Assembly: GCF_040267685.1 (NCBI RefSeq)
Contig: NZ_CP158367.1
Span: 2,418,001 to 2,482,000, forward strand
Direction of reading: 5' to 3'
Length of the DNA stretch: 64,000 nucleotides
Source: Proteinivorax tanatarense
GTDB lineage: Bacteria; Bacillota; Proteinivoracia; Proteinivoracales; Proteinivoracaceae
Made by a program: the position numbers and the translations under genes
The notes under the pieces: model-generated
Databases searched by the model: none
What the model was told of the DNA's origin: nothing
Seen by the model: the letters and a program-made list of their open reading frames with translations, nothing else
Shown here: in pieces, positions 17,389 to 26,527 of the stretch
How positions within the stretch are numbered: position 1 is the first letter of the stretch
How the letters are laid out: each line of letters opens with the position of its first letter

Positions 17389-18360
17389 ATGGACCCAATA
17401 TCACATGCCATTATAGGACTTTCTATCTATGGATTAAATAATGCTCCTGATATAAGTAACCCAGCTTTAATAGGTTGTATAACTGGGGCGGTGGCTCCGG
17501 ATTTTGATATAATCACTAAATTTAAAAGCGACTATGTCTATTTAAAACATCATCGTGTGGGAAGCCATTCCCTTTTAGGTATAGTCGTTTTGTCAGTATT
17601 GATTACTTTATTTCTTTCGATGTTCTATGCAGGTTTTTTCTTTAAAGAAGTTTTATTTTGGACATTTATTGGCACCTTATCACATGTTTTTTTTGACTTG
17701 CTAAACTCTTACGGTGTTGCATTGTTATATCCATTTAACAAAAAAAAATATACTTTTAATCTTATAACCATTTATGACCCCGCTATTTTATTATTAAGTG
17801 GATATATATTTTTCTTTAGTGAAAGAAATCTTTTAGATAAATTTTTAATACCACTTGTTTTTGTAACTTATCTCGGGTTAAAACAATATAATAAAAATTA
17901 TATTGTTAAGAAACTTAAGCTATACTATAGCAAAGAATTAAAAAATACACACCCTATCAAGAAAATAAATGTAATGCCTTCAGATTATGGTATCTTAAAG
18001 TGGGATTACATTATTAGTACCGATGATGAATATATTGCTGGTGAGATTAGTGGATATAAAGGATCACCTACTTCATTTAAGCGCTTTGCTAAAGTTTCCA
18101 ATTCTTTAATTGAAAAAATCTATAATGAAGAATTAGGGTTATACTTTAAAGACTTTACGCCAATTTACCATGTTGAGCTTGAACAACAAAAAGATGGGTT
18201 CATTGTTAAAATGATCGACTTAAGGTACAAAATAAAAAATAGGTTTAAACATCATGCCTTATTCTATTATAATAATAATGCAAAACTTATAAAAAGTGTA
18301 TTTCATCCCTTTAGCATGGACAACCAAATAGAGGTAAGCAAAAATAATAGATACCACTAA
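17389..18360 (+). CDS. YdjM/DUF457-type membrane-bound metal-dependent hydrolase
   Basis: 323 residues. The N-terminus MDPISHAIIGLSIYG and the motifs APDFDIITKF and HHRVGSHSLLG are the histidine/aspartate signature of the YdjM (DUF457) family of membrane-bound putative metal-dependent hydrolases. Four membrane helices lie between ~60 and 165. The soluble C-terminal half (~180-320) is unusual for the short family members. Start ATG with GGAGGGGAGAGG. The stop codon lies within a 15-bp hairpin. Enzymatic activity is predicted, not shown, for this family. Confidence 0.85.
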   Translation: MDPISHAIIGLSIYGLNNAPDISNPALIGCITGAVAPDFDIITKFKSDYVYLKHHRVGSHSLLGIVVLSVLITLFLSMFYAGFFFKEVLFWTFIGTLSHVFFDLLNSYGVALLYPFNKKKYTFNLITIYDPAILLLSGYIFFFSERNLLDKFLIPLVFVTYLGLKQYNKNYIVKKLKLYYSKELKNTHPIKKINVMPSDYGILKWDYIISTDDEYIAGEISGYKGSPTSFKRFAKVSNSLIEKIYNEELGLYFKDFTPIYHVELEQQKDGFIVKMIDLRYKIKNRFKHHALFYYNNNAKLIKSVFHPFSMDNQIEVSKNNRYH

Positions 18361-18381
18361 CTTTATAAGTTGGTGGTATCT
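18349..18381 (+). terminator. Hairpin at the end of the YdjM-like gene
   Basis: AGATACCAC..AACTT (18349-18363) pairs with AAGTTGGTGGTATCT (18367-18381), 15 bp with one mismatch and a 3-nt loop. It overlaps the stop codon and separates two convergent genes; there is no good T-run. Confidence 0.55.
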
Positions 18382-18397
18382 CTATACGAAAAAGGAA

Positions 18398-20767
18398 TTA
18401 TACCTTCTCCATCTTTATAAGGCTTATGCCTAAAAACTTCTTTTTTGTAATATATTCAAAGCTTTCTTCTATATTAGATACTTTTATTTTTATTTCTGGC
18501 ATCGCCTTGTTTTGTATGTATAGTTTTTCTTCTTCAGACACTGTTTCTAACTCCAGATTATCTGAAAAGTATTGATACAACGTGTTATTTTCATAACTCA
18601 CTTTATATTCTGTTATTTTATATTTACCAAATATATTTTTTATATTTAAAGCTATTTGCATTTCTCTATCTTTATATTCATCGCTAAAGGAGTACTGAAT
18701 GTTTTCCCATTCCCTATACATAGTGAATACTAATATAGCTATGTCGTTTCCATCTCTAGTTGCAACACAGCCATCGCCTATCCAAACCAAGTTTGTTTTC
18801 AATTCTTCAATAAACTTTAAAATATAAAATGTAGTAAGCTTTATACCTAGTATGTTACAAATTGGATAATTATCGGCAATACATGCTTCATCTTCTATTT
18901 TGCATAAAGAAACATAAAAATTGTCGTGGTTTATATTTAATAATAAAAAATTCACAAAAATATTATAGTAAAAAAAATCATATTTTTTAGGTACATCACG
19001 ATCATCTACAATATAATTAAATGTACATATTAATTTTTCGCTATTCTCTAAATGTAAATAAACTTTCAGCTGTTCTATAAGTGTATTTATACAATCACTT
19101 AAATTTACAAAGCTTTGTTTATTCAAGTAACTATTGAAGCAGTTGATATCCATCCGCAAATAACCAATGCTGTCTAGCATTCCTCTTATATCTTCTACAT
19201 ACTTTATCTCTTCTTTATTCATGTTAATTGATAAAGGGCCAATATAAACTCCAACAATATTTTTAGTAGTCCCAAATTTGCTTATTAAAATATCAGATAA
19301 ATGTTCTATCTGCTCTATCGACTGTTTAAAAAAATTAACCATAAGTCCACTAATATTTAATTCAAATTTCCACTTTTCTAAATTTGTTGTACCTATTATC
19401 ATTGACAAAAAATCAATGGCTGATTTAAAGTTTAAATAATGTTTATCATTTAAATTAGTTGAAGTACACTGATTGTGAAAATCTAACCCTATCTGTAAAA
19501 CAGGAGTTATTCTATGTTTGGTAAGTACATTTACTAAATTTCTTACTTCCATCTTTGGTATATATTGTAATTTATCTTCTTTTTTTAGACAAAATTCCCC
19601 TTCATTTAAGTGAAATTTAATTATTATAAACTCAAAACTTAAATCAGTTAATACTTTTTCTAAATTATCAAGGTTGTCACCTACAATGTCTTCAAGCTCA
19701 ATAATTTTACACCATTTTTCTTTTGTATTAAAGCTTTCCGCTCCTTTGATACCTATCTTATATTTTTTATCCTCAATCTGTAGGGTATTATATCTTTTTA
19801 TTCTTTCTTTTTTTGTTTTTTTTAAAAAATCCCTAACTGAATAGTGATCTAATAGGGTATTTTCCTCATTTAACTTATCTAAGCAGTTATACTTTCGTCT
19901 AAAGTCAGTAGGGGACATGTTTAAAATTTTTCGAAAATCTTTATTTAACAGCTTAACATCTGCAAATCCACTACTTATAGATATTTTTGACACTGTTTCA
20001 TTTGTATTTAACAGTAAATCCACAGCTTTATTTAGCTTTTGTTTTAAAGAGTATTGGGTAAAATTTTCACCAGTAATTTTTTTAAAAACTCTAGAAAGAT
20101 AGGAGTAGCTAACATTATATCTCATAGCCATTTTTTCCAAGCTTAAATCTTCTTCAATTGAGCATGATTTTTCTTCCACAATATCAAATATAATCTGTTC
20201 TATAGTATCCGTTTCACCTTTACAATAAAAGGTATCGTCCTTAAATAAACAATCCTTAAGGTTGTTAATTAAATCTTTCAACCTAGATAGATGAACCTCA
20301 TATTTACTCTGAGCATTTATATTCTCTATAAATAACAATCCTAATGCATAAACAATTCTATCTTTTACTGTTGGGTCTAGACTATTGCTTTTTAGTAAAG
20401 AATCCTGTGTAATTCCAGAAATTTCCTTTAAATAACTTGGTTTTATTTGGAAAACTAGCATTATATTATCTTTTGAATCACTATATATACTATGAGCTTT
20501 ATTAGCGTTAATTATATAAAGCTCCCCTTGATTTAATATTTTTACACGGTTTCTTTCTGAGACTTCAACTGTTCCTTTAAGTACATATAAAAGCTCTATT
20601 AAATTATGAGCTGTAAACTCCATTCCCACTATTCTCCGTAAAAATACTCTATATGGTAACTTTCGTTTAGCAATAATTATTTTTTGATTGTTAAATAAAT
20701 TCTTTTTAAAGTAATCTAACTCGTTAATTTCGCTGTGCCAATTTTGTAAACTCACTATAAATACCAT
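18398..20767 (-). CDS. Large AraC-family regulator with C-terminal extension
   Basis: About 789 residues. A cupin-like AraC ligand-binding domain spans ~30-120 (GMEFTAHNLIELLYVLKGTV). A double HTH of the AraC type lies at ~195-295, ending in MSPTDFRRKYN. A ~490-residue C-terminal region follows. Regulators of this length in Firmicutes usually carry a glycoside-hydrolase GH39-like barrel after the HTH; the pattern FIIIKFHLNEGEF and the alternating strand/helix layout are consistent with a TIM barrel, but I see no clear catalytic pair. It probably regulates genes elsewhere because no sugar genes adjoin it. ATG at 20767 chosen; a TTG at 20779 and a GTG at 20755 (better spaced from AAAAGG) are alternatives. 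Confidence 0.82.
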   Translation of the reverse strand: MVFIVSLQNWHSEINELDYFKKNLFNNQKIIIAKRKLPYRVFLRRIVGMEFTAHNLIELLYVLKGTVEVSERNRVKILNQGELYIINANKAHSIYSDSKDNIMLVFQIKPSYLKEISGITQDSLLKSNSLDPTVKDRIVYALGLLFIENINAQSKYEVHLSRLKDLINNLKDCLFKDDTFYCKGETDTIEQIIFDIVEEKSCSIEEDLSLEKMAMRYNVSYSYLSRVFKKITGENFTQYSLKQKLNKAVDLLLNTNETVSKISISSGFADVKLLNKDFRKILNMSPTDFRRKYNCLDKLNEENTLLDHYSVRDFLKKTKKERIKRYNTLQIEDKKYKIGIKGAESFNTKEKWCKIIELEDIVGDNLDNLEKVLTDLSFEFIIIKFHLNEGEFCLKKEDKLQYIPKMEVRNLVNVLTKHRITPVLQIGLDFHNQCTSTNLNDKHYLNFKSAIDFLSMIIGTTNLEKWKFELNISGLMVNFFKQSIEQIEHLSDILISKFGTTKNIVGVYIGPLSINMNKEEIKYVEDIRGMLDSIGYLRMDINCFNSYLNKQSFVNLSDCINTLIEQLKVYLHLENSEKLICTFNYIVDDRDVPKKYDFFYYNIFVNFLLLNINHDNFYVSLCKIEDEACIADNYPICNILGIKLTTFYILKFIEELKTNLVWIGDGCVATRDGNDIAILVFTMYREWENIQYSFSDEYKDREMQIALNIKNIFGKYKITEYKVSYENNTLYQYFSDNLELETVSEEEKLYIQNKAMPEIKIKVSNIEESFEYITKKKFLGISLIKMEKV

Positions 20768-20779
20768 CCTTTTCCGCAA

Positions 20780-20918
20780 AATATAATCTCTAAGGAGTTA
20801 GCTCTTCAGCCTATAGGACCGGAATGCCCTCCTGCTCAAGTGATGGATAATTTACTAATATAATTGGACTTGGTTAATTATAAAATTCAAAGCTACAATT
20901 AGATAGTTTCTTAAAAAA
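20780..20918 (-). other. GC-rich, possibly structured leader of the AraC-type gene
   Basis: In very AT-rich surroundings the stretch 20795-20850 is GC-rich. On the minus strand AGGAG (near 20833) can pair with CTCCT (near 20796), enclosing GGCATTCCGGTCC and CCTATAGG. It does not match a riboswitch that I know. Confidence 0.3.
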
Positions 20919-22973
20919 TTACTTTGTTTCCACATACTTTTTATTAAAAATATCTATAGTTTTGTTTTTATTAGACGTAGTCTTACTTTCTTTATAGTCA
21001 GACTCTTCAAAGTTTACATTTTTTCCATCTACGTTAAACTTTTTGTTTATATCTCTCAACTCTTCTAGCAAATCAACATTTCTTGCCTGTAGCTTTGTTT
21101 TCTCTTGTATTAGCTTTCTAATTTTGCTTTGATCATTTTCATGCCTACTGATAATATCCTGAATTGTTTTACCTTGATGCTCCATTTGTGAAAGCATTTC
21201 AACCATATCTTCTTCCAACAATTTAATTTGTTCTCTATAAGATTCTGAATTCTTTTTTAGTAGCAAGAATTCCCTTTCCTTGGCTTGACTGTTCTCCAAG
21301 TGTTCTTTTAAAACTTCTTTATCTATTTTCAACCTTTCATTTTCTTCTTGAAGATCAAAAAAATTAGTATGCATTTTATCAAATTTTTCTCTCACATCTT
21401 CATAGTATTTGTTGTCTTTTTCTAAGGATGAATTTTTATCCTCTAAATTATCTATCTGATGTATCAGTGAGTTAACTTTATCCTCCATAGAGTTTAATTT
21501 GCTCCTCAACTTTTTATTCTCCTCTCTTTCCACAGATAAAATACTATCTTTACTCTCTTCAAGTTGATTTAACTGCCTTTTTATCTTTTGTTTTTCATCT
21601 AGTTCTTTATTTAACTCATTTTGTAACTCTTTAATTCTTTCTTTCTCTGCTTGTTTTGTGTTTAACTCTAGTTGCAACTGCTCTTTAAGCCTATCTTTTT
21701 CCTCTAGCTCTTTACTTAACTCTTGTTGTAACTGCTCTTTAAGTCTATCTTTTTCCTCTAACTCTTTACCTAACTCTTGTTGTAACTGCTCTTTAAGTCT
21801 ATCTTTTTCCTCTAACTCTTTACCTAACTCTTGTTGTAACTGCTCTTTAAGTCTATCTTTTTCCTCTAACTCTTTACCTAACTCTTGTTGTAACTGCTCT
21901 TTAAGTCTATCTTTTTCCTCTAGCTCTTTACTTAATTCTTGTTGCAACTGCTCTTTAAGTCTATCTTTTTCCTCTAGCTCTTTACTTAATTTTTGTTGCA
22001 ACTGCTCTTTAAGTCTATCTTTTTCTTCTAACTCTTTACTTAACTCTTGTTGCAACTGCTCTTGAATTCTTTCCTTTTCCTCTATATCTTTGCATAATTC
22101 TTGTTGTAACTGCACCGCTTCTAACTCTTTGTTGGACTTTCGCTCCAGTTGCTTCTTTAACTCTTCCTTCTCTTCTAGTTCTTTGCTTAACTCCTGCTGC
22201 AACTGTTCTCTAGCGCTATCTTTTTCTTCAAGCGCAATACTTAACTCTTGTTGCAAATGCTCTTCTTCTTTAATTCTTTCCTGGAGCTTTTCAAACTCTA
22301 ATTTCAATGATTCACTTGAACAGTCTTTATTTCTTAAACTATCTAGCTCAGTTCTTAAATCAGAAATTTCTTTTTTATATTTCTCTACTAGCTCATCTTT
22401 CTCTTCAACACTATTTGTAAGAACATCTATGTCTTTTTCTAATTTTAATAACTTATCTCCATTTTCGTCAGAGAGTCCATCTAGTTTTTCTCTCAATAAC
22501 TTAATCTCTTCTGACTGATTTTTTATCTCATTATTTGAAGACTCTAATTCAGTTTCCAACTGTACTAAATAGTCCGTTAACTCTTTTTTCTCTTGTAGCA
22601 ATTCTTCCTCTTTATCTTTAGCAACATTAAACTGCTCATTCTTAAGTTCAAACTCATCAAACTGCTTTTCCAATTCTTGTGCTTTTTTTTCCGCTTCATG
22701 AAATTGTTTTTTTAGTAAATTGTTTTCTTGAGACAGTAGCTCTTTTTCCGACATTAATTCTTTAAGCTGATCCTCAAGATTTTCCCGCATGTGTTCCACA
22801 GATTCCTTAAATTCATTAACATATTTATCGACGCTACCCTTAGTATAACCACCAAATAAAGTTTTTTTGAAGTTATCACTAATACTTCTTTTACTCTTAA
22901 CCCTATTGGAACCATTACTTGAAAAATTAGTATCTAATTCCATCTCATCATTTCTTTCAAAAAAATCAGACAT
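20919..22973 (-). CDS. DivIVA-like long coiled-coil repeat protein at the end of the Tad operon
   Basis: 684 residues. After a ~33-residue polar N-terminus comes a motif typical of DivIVA-family proteins (FKKTLFGGYTKGSVDKYVNE, about 35-54), followed by an almost uninterrupted coiled coil to ~650. Residues ~285-450 consist of 18-residue repeats of the type ELEEKDRLKEQLQQELSK, encoded by exact 54-bp DNA repeats. The alternating E/K pattern favours a stiff single or paired helix. No membrane segment or signal peptide is visible, so it is cytoplasmic. The ATG overlaps the end of the DUF192 gene by 8 bp, making it the last gene of the Tad pilus operon. A polar scaffold or spacer that positions the Tad machine is the best guess. 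This is inference. Confidence 0.85.
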   Translation of the reverse strand: MSDFFERNDEMELDTNFSSNGSNRVKSKRSISDNFKKTLFGGYTKGSVDKYVNEFKESVEHMRENLEDQLKELMSEKELLSQENNLLKKQFHEAEKKAQELEKQFDEFELKNEQFNVAKDKEEELLQEKKELTDYLVQLETELESSNNEIKNQSEEIKLLREKLDGLSDENGDKLLKLEKDIDVLTNSVEEKDELVEKYKKEISDLRTELDSLRNKDCSSESLKLEFEKLQERIKEEEHLQQELSIALEEKDSAREQLQQELSKELEEKEELKKQLERKSNKELEAVQLQQELCKDIEEKERIQEQLQQELSKELEEKDRLKEQLQQKLSKELEEKDRLKEQLQQELSKELEEKDRLKEQLQQELGKELEEKDRLKEQLQQELGKELEEKDRLKEQLQQELGKELEEKDRLKEQLQQELSKELEEKDRLKEQLQLELNTKQAEKERIKELQNELNKELDEKQKIKRQLNQLEESKDSILSVEREENKKLRSKLNSMEDKVNSLIHQIDNLEDKNSSLEKDNKYYEDVREKFDKMHTNFFDLQEENERLKIDKEVLKEHLENSQAKEREFLLLKKNSESYREQIKLLEEDMVEMLSQMEHQGKTIQDIISRHENDQSKIRKLIQEKTKLQARNVDLLEELRDINKKFNVDGKNVNFEESDYKESKTTSNKNKTIDIFNKKYVETK
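21676..22107 (-). repeat. 54-bp in-frame tandem repeats (8 units)
   Basis: Unit starts at 21676, 21730, 21784, 21838, 21892, 21946, 22000 and 22054, exactly 54 bp apart. Units 2-4 are nearly identical at DNA level and the edges are more diverged; weaker copies continue to about 22260. Each unit encodes an 18-residue coiled-coil segment, so copy-number change keeps the frame. Confidence 0.95.
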
Positions 22974-23292
22974 ATTTTTCTACCTCCTCTATATTTAACA
23001 CTTTCTTTTTAGTGTCTTTTTTTAAAACTCTCCTAAATTCAGAAGATGTTTCAAGAATATGTTTGGTTCCTTTTATCCTTTTACTAATTTTCCAAGGCTT
23101 CAACACTTGATACCCAATGACATTTAAATACTTATCTAGATAAATAACACACAAATCAAATTTCATAAAACACGTATGGACTCTACCACAGTTTGGAAAA
23201 AACATGCCTTCGTTTAATGATATTTTCTTCTTAAACATTAACCCTTTCAACCTACTCCAAAAACTATCTGCAATTTTAAGCTTAGTTATCAT
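22966..23292 (-). CDS. DUF192 domain protein in Tad operon
   Basis: 108 residues forming one DUF192 domain, with the family motifs WSRLKGLMFKK, GMFFPNCGRVHTCFMKFDLCVIYLDK and VLKPWK. DUF192 proteins are small beta-rich proteins, often secreted, of unknown function; this one lacks a signal peptide. They are commonly found within Tad pilus loci of Firmicutes. It starts with ATG after GGAGGGG, 12 bp behind tadC, and overlaps the coiled-coil gene. Confidence 0.82.
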   Translation of the reverse strand: MITKLKIADSFWSRLKGLMFKKKISLNEGMFFPNCGRVHTCFMKFDLCVIYLDKYLNVIGYQVLKPWKISKRIKGTKHILETSSEFRRVLKKDTKKKVLNIEEVEKYV

Positions 23293-23304
23293 GGTTCCCC
23301 TCCG

Positions 23305-24225
23305 TTAATTACCTAAAGCTTCTATTATCTGTGGAACAGCTGGTCCTAAAAGCACAATAAATATAACTGGAAATATAAAAACAACCATCGGAATTAATAT
23401 TTTAACAGGGATTTTAGCAGCTGCTTCTTCTACCTCTTGTTTATGGGATATTCTTAACATTTTAGATTGAGAATTAAGAACATTCTGCATTGAAGTTCCT
23501 AGTTCATCAGCCTGAATTACAGAACTTGTAAAGGACTTCACTTCATCTATTTCACATCTCTCACCGAGTGCTTTAAGCGCATCTTTTCTTTTTTTACCTA
23601 AGTTAATTTCTCTTTTTACGATGTGAAATTCATCAATTAGCGGTCCTTTTGTTCTTTCAATTACATACTCTAGCGCTTGATCAAAGCTTAGCCCAGCTAC
23701 AATACTCACACTTAATATATCTATTACTTGCGGCAACTGAGACTTTATCTCTTTTTTCCTATTAGAGATTTTAGTTTCTAAAGAATATCTGCGATAAACA
23801 TATCCAAAAAATATCCCAATAATTAAATACAAAAATAATTGTATTATATTAGCTCCAGTTCTTGATCCGATATAACCACTTACTACACCAAATCCTATAA
23901 TAATAATTAAATTCATAGCTCTGTAATCCTTAGGGCTCATGTTTATACCTGCTTTGGAGAGTTTTTGACCAAGCTTTATCTGTGATTTTTTTTTGATTGG
24001 GAATAAGTTTGCTGCTGATTGAATCATTTTATCAACAAGTGGTTTAATAAATCGTTCTTCAAAAGATAACTCCATTATGTCATTATTTGGTAACGTTGGC
24101 TTATTAACATTTTTAATATCTTTAAGTCTAGTTTTATAAACCTTATGTTTCTCCCCTAAAACATTGAAAAGTAATATTACCAAAATATAAGTAATAATAG
24201 ACACTAATAAAGGTATTTTTATCAT
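23305..24225 (-). CDS. tadC: Tad pilus inner-membrane platform protein TadC
   Basis: 306 residues with a GspF/TadC-type T2SSF domain (~155-290) between membrane helices. One helix lies at the N-terminus, two near 110-150 and one at the C-terminus. The motif GLSFDQALEYVIERTKGPL followed by ADELGTSMQNVL is diagnostic. It forms, with TadB, the membrane platform that couples the CpaF ATPase to pilin assembly. ATG with GGAGGAATT, 8 bp after tadB. Confidence 0.93.
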   Translation of the reverse strand: MIKIPLLVSIITYILVILLFNVLGEKHKVYKTRLKDIKNVNKPTLPNNDIMELSFEERFIKPLVDKMIQSAANLFPIKKKSQIKLGQKLSKAGINMSPKDYRAMNLIIIIGFGVVSGYIGSRTGANIIQLFLYLIIGIFFGYVYRRYSLETKISNRKKEIKSQLPQVIDILSVSIVAGLSFDQALEYVIERTKGPLIDEFHIVKREINLGKKRKDALKALGERCEIDEVKSFTSSVIQADELGTSMQNVLNSQSKMLRISHKQEVEEAAAKIPVKILIPMVVFIFPVIFIVLLGPAVPQIIEALGN

Positions 24226-24233
24226 AATTCCTC

Positions 24234-25163
24234 CTACATCTCTATGTTTATTAGTTTTTTAATCGTTATATATCCCAATACTTCCAACACAATACTTAGT
24301 CCCAATAGTACATGCCCATAAGTTGTATTAAACATTGGTGCCATATACTCAGGATTTACCATAGATATCATAACCAAAAGTACCACTGGCAACAGAGCTA
24401 TTATTTTACCAGAAATTTCTCCCTGAGCAGTCAATGCCTTTATATTGCGTTTTATTATTATCCGATCTTTTATGGTCTCCCCAATATTATCTAAAATGTT
24501 TGATAGGTTACCCCCCACTTGCCTTTGAATGGCTACAGCAGTGGTCATTAGTTCCATATCCTTAGATTCCATTCTTTTAGCAACATTTTCCATAGATTTT
24601 TCTAGTTCTTCTCCTAATTCAACTTCTCTAACTATTTTCTTAAATTCAGTACCAATTGGGTCCGGTAAATCCTTTGAAATACTAGATAATGCTTGCTCAA
24701 AAGTAAAACCAGCTCTTAAACTATTAGATATAACCATAAGTGCTTCTCCTAGCTGTTGATTGAACTTTTCCATTCTCTTTTTTTTCAAGATAGACACCAA
24801 TATAATTGGAAATAACAGACCTGAAACAACTAGCGTAATTACTATAACAATTCCTCGGCTGAGGAGAAGGGCAAAAAAACCTGGAAATACAGTCACAATA
24901 CCCCATAATAAAATAAACTCTTCTGGCCTTAAATGTAAGCCAGCTAACATCAAATCTTCCCTTAATTTCTCTGGTAGTTTAATGCTTATTCTTTCTTTTG
25001 GTTCCTTTCTTTTGCTTCCCGCTGGATACTCAAATAAGCTGTGTTTTTGAATATCATTTAATCTAATCTTATATGTTATATACTTCCTATATACAAACCT
25101 CATAAACAAGTCGACAATATTGTAAATAAAAACCGTTAAACAAACTAGCATTATTATTTGCAT
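24234..25163 (-). CDS. tadB: Tad pilus inner-membrane platform protein TadB
   Basis: 309 residues. An N-terminal membrane helix, a pair of helices (~75-125), the T2SSF domain (~150-275; SLRAGFTFEQALSSISKDLP, and QRQVGGNLSNILDNIGETI) and C-terminal helices match TadB. It is the partner of TadC and is encoded between cpaF and tadC with 8- to 11-bp gaps. Confidence 0.93.
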   Translation of the reverse strand: MQIIMLVCLTVFIYNIVDLFMRFVYRKYITYKIRLNDIQKHSLFEYPAGSKRKEPKERISIKLPEKLREDLMLAGLHLRPEEFILLWGIVTVFPGFFALLLSRGIVIVITLVVSGLLFPIILVSILKKKRMEKFNQQLGEALMVISNSLRAGFTFEQALSSISKDLPDPIGTEFKKIVREVELGEELEKSMENVAKRMESKDMELMTTAVAIQRQVGGNLSNILDNIGETIKDRIIIKRNIKALTAQGEISGKIIALLPVVLLVMISMVNPEYMAPMFNTTYGHVLLGLSIVLEVLGYITIKKLINIEM

Positions 25164-25174
25164 ATATTTTCACC

Positions 25175-26527
25175 CTATTTCGTAAACCATTCATCTTTTA
25201 TCATAACACCATTTTCTCTTAAAGAATCTACAACATAAGGCCTAATGCCTGTTGGGACAAATTTGCCCCTTATTTTCCCCGATGCATCATACCCTTCCTG
25301 TTTATATACAAAAATATCTTGAAGAGTTACTATATCACCTTCCATACCAGTTACCTCAGAAATTGCAACTATCTTTCTAGAACCGTCCCTAAATCTAGAT
25401 TGTTGAACTATAATATCAATAGCTGAAGCAATTTGCTCACGAATAGCCCTGACTGGTAGCTCCATACCCGACATCATAACCATCGTTTCCAATCGAGCTA
25501 TCATATCTCTTGCAGAGTTAGCATGAGCTGTGGCTAATGACCCATCGTGCCCCGTGTTCATGGCTTGTAACATATCTAAAGCTTCTCCTGAACGAACCTC
25601 TCCAACAATTATTCTATCAGGCCTCATACGCAGCGAGTTTTTCACCAAATCCCTAATAGCTACTTGTCCCTTTCCTTCCACATTTGTAGGCCTAGATTCT
25701 AATGTAATTACATGACTCTGCATAAGCCTTAACTCTGCAGCATCCTCAATAGTAACTATCCTTTCATTATCAGGGATAAAACTAGATAGAACGTTCAGCA
25801 AAGTAGTTTTACCACTTCCTGTACCACCGGATACCATAACATTACATCTTCCCTTTACACAAGCTTCCAAAAAAGATGCCATTGGAAATGATAAAGAATT
25901 AAATTCAATCAAGTCTTTTATCTGAAGGGGATCAGTTTTGAATTTCCTTATAGTAATCGTAGGACCATTAAGAGCTATAGGAGGCACTATGGCGTTAACA
26001 CGAGACCCATCATTTAATCGTGCGTCTACCATGGGGTTAGCTTCATCACAACGTCTTCCTATTGGCGATACTATTCTGTTAATCACTTGAATTACATGAG
26101 AATCATCTCTAAAAAAAAGTTTAGAAGGTTGGATTTTTCCATTTCGCTCTACATACACATCTTTTGCTCCGTTAACCATTATCTCAGAAACCTCTTCATC
26201 CCTCAAAAGCGACTCCAGGGGACCCAATCCAATGATATCGTCATATATTTCTTGCGCCAGGCTTTCCCTTTTATTTTTTGTTAAAACTTCTCCTTTTTGA
26301 ATAAGCAGCTCATTTATAATTTCCATAACATCTATATCTTCTTTTGTTCCATCATTCTCTTGTACCTGTTTATTATAAGAGTCTATTACCTCTCTATGTA
26401 TAACAGTTTTTAGACTGTCATACTTATCAGTTTGCTCCACTTCTTCAGAAAAGTCCATCATTTTAGGAGTGTTAAGTTCTGAAAAATTTTTTTTCTTTAC
26501 TTTTTCAAGCCTCTCAGATAACTTCAT
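25175..26527 (-). CDS. cpaF: Tad pilus assembly ATPase CpaF/TadA
   Basis: 450 residues, a secretion ATPase of the GspE/VirB11 class. The N-terminal domain (60-200) contains LGPLESLLRDEEVSEIMVNG. The catalytic domain has Walker A GGTGSGKTT at 234-242, an Asp box and a Walker B region (RMRPDRIIVGEVRSGEALDM), followed by the His box (GHDGSLATAHAN). It hydrolyses ATP on the cytoplasmic face to drive pilin polymerisation. The ATG overlaps the cpaE stop by one base (TAATG). Confidence 0.95.
   Translation of the reverse strand: MKLSERLEKVKKKNFSELNTPKMMDFSEEVEQTDKYDSLKTVIHREVIDSYNKQVQENDGTKEDIDVMEIINELLIQKGEVLTKNKRESLAQEIYDDIIGLGPLESLLRDEEVSEIMVNGAKDVYVERNGKIQPSKLFFRDDSHVIQVINRIVSPIGRRCDEANPMVDARLNDGSRVNAIVPPIALNGPTITIRKFKTDPLQIKDLIEFNSLSFPMASFLEACVKGRCNVMVSGGTGSGKTTLLNVLSSFIPDNERIVTIEDAAELRLMQSHVITLESRPTNVEGKGQVAIRDLVKNSLRMRPDRIIVGEVRSGEALDMLQAMNTGHDGSLATAHANSARDMIARLETMVMMSGMELPVRAIREQIASAIDIIVQQSRFRDGSRKIVAISEVTGMEGDIVTLQDIFVYKQEGYDASGKIRGKFVPTGIRPYVVDSLRENGVMIKDEWFTK

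Noticed and set aside
20795-20850. Cyclic-di-GMP or guanidine riboswitch before the AraC-type gene
   Set aside because: The GC-rich block lacks the conserved core motifs of these classes.
21658-22065. Plus-strand open frame encoding Cys/Ser-rich repeats
   Set aside because: It is the antisense shadow of the 54-bp coding repeats; no ribosome-binding site and low-complexity composition.
21676-22107. CRISPR-like regular repeats
   Set aside because: Units are contiguous with no unique spacers and are in frame within a coiled-coil gene.
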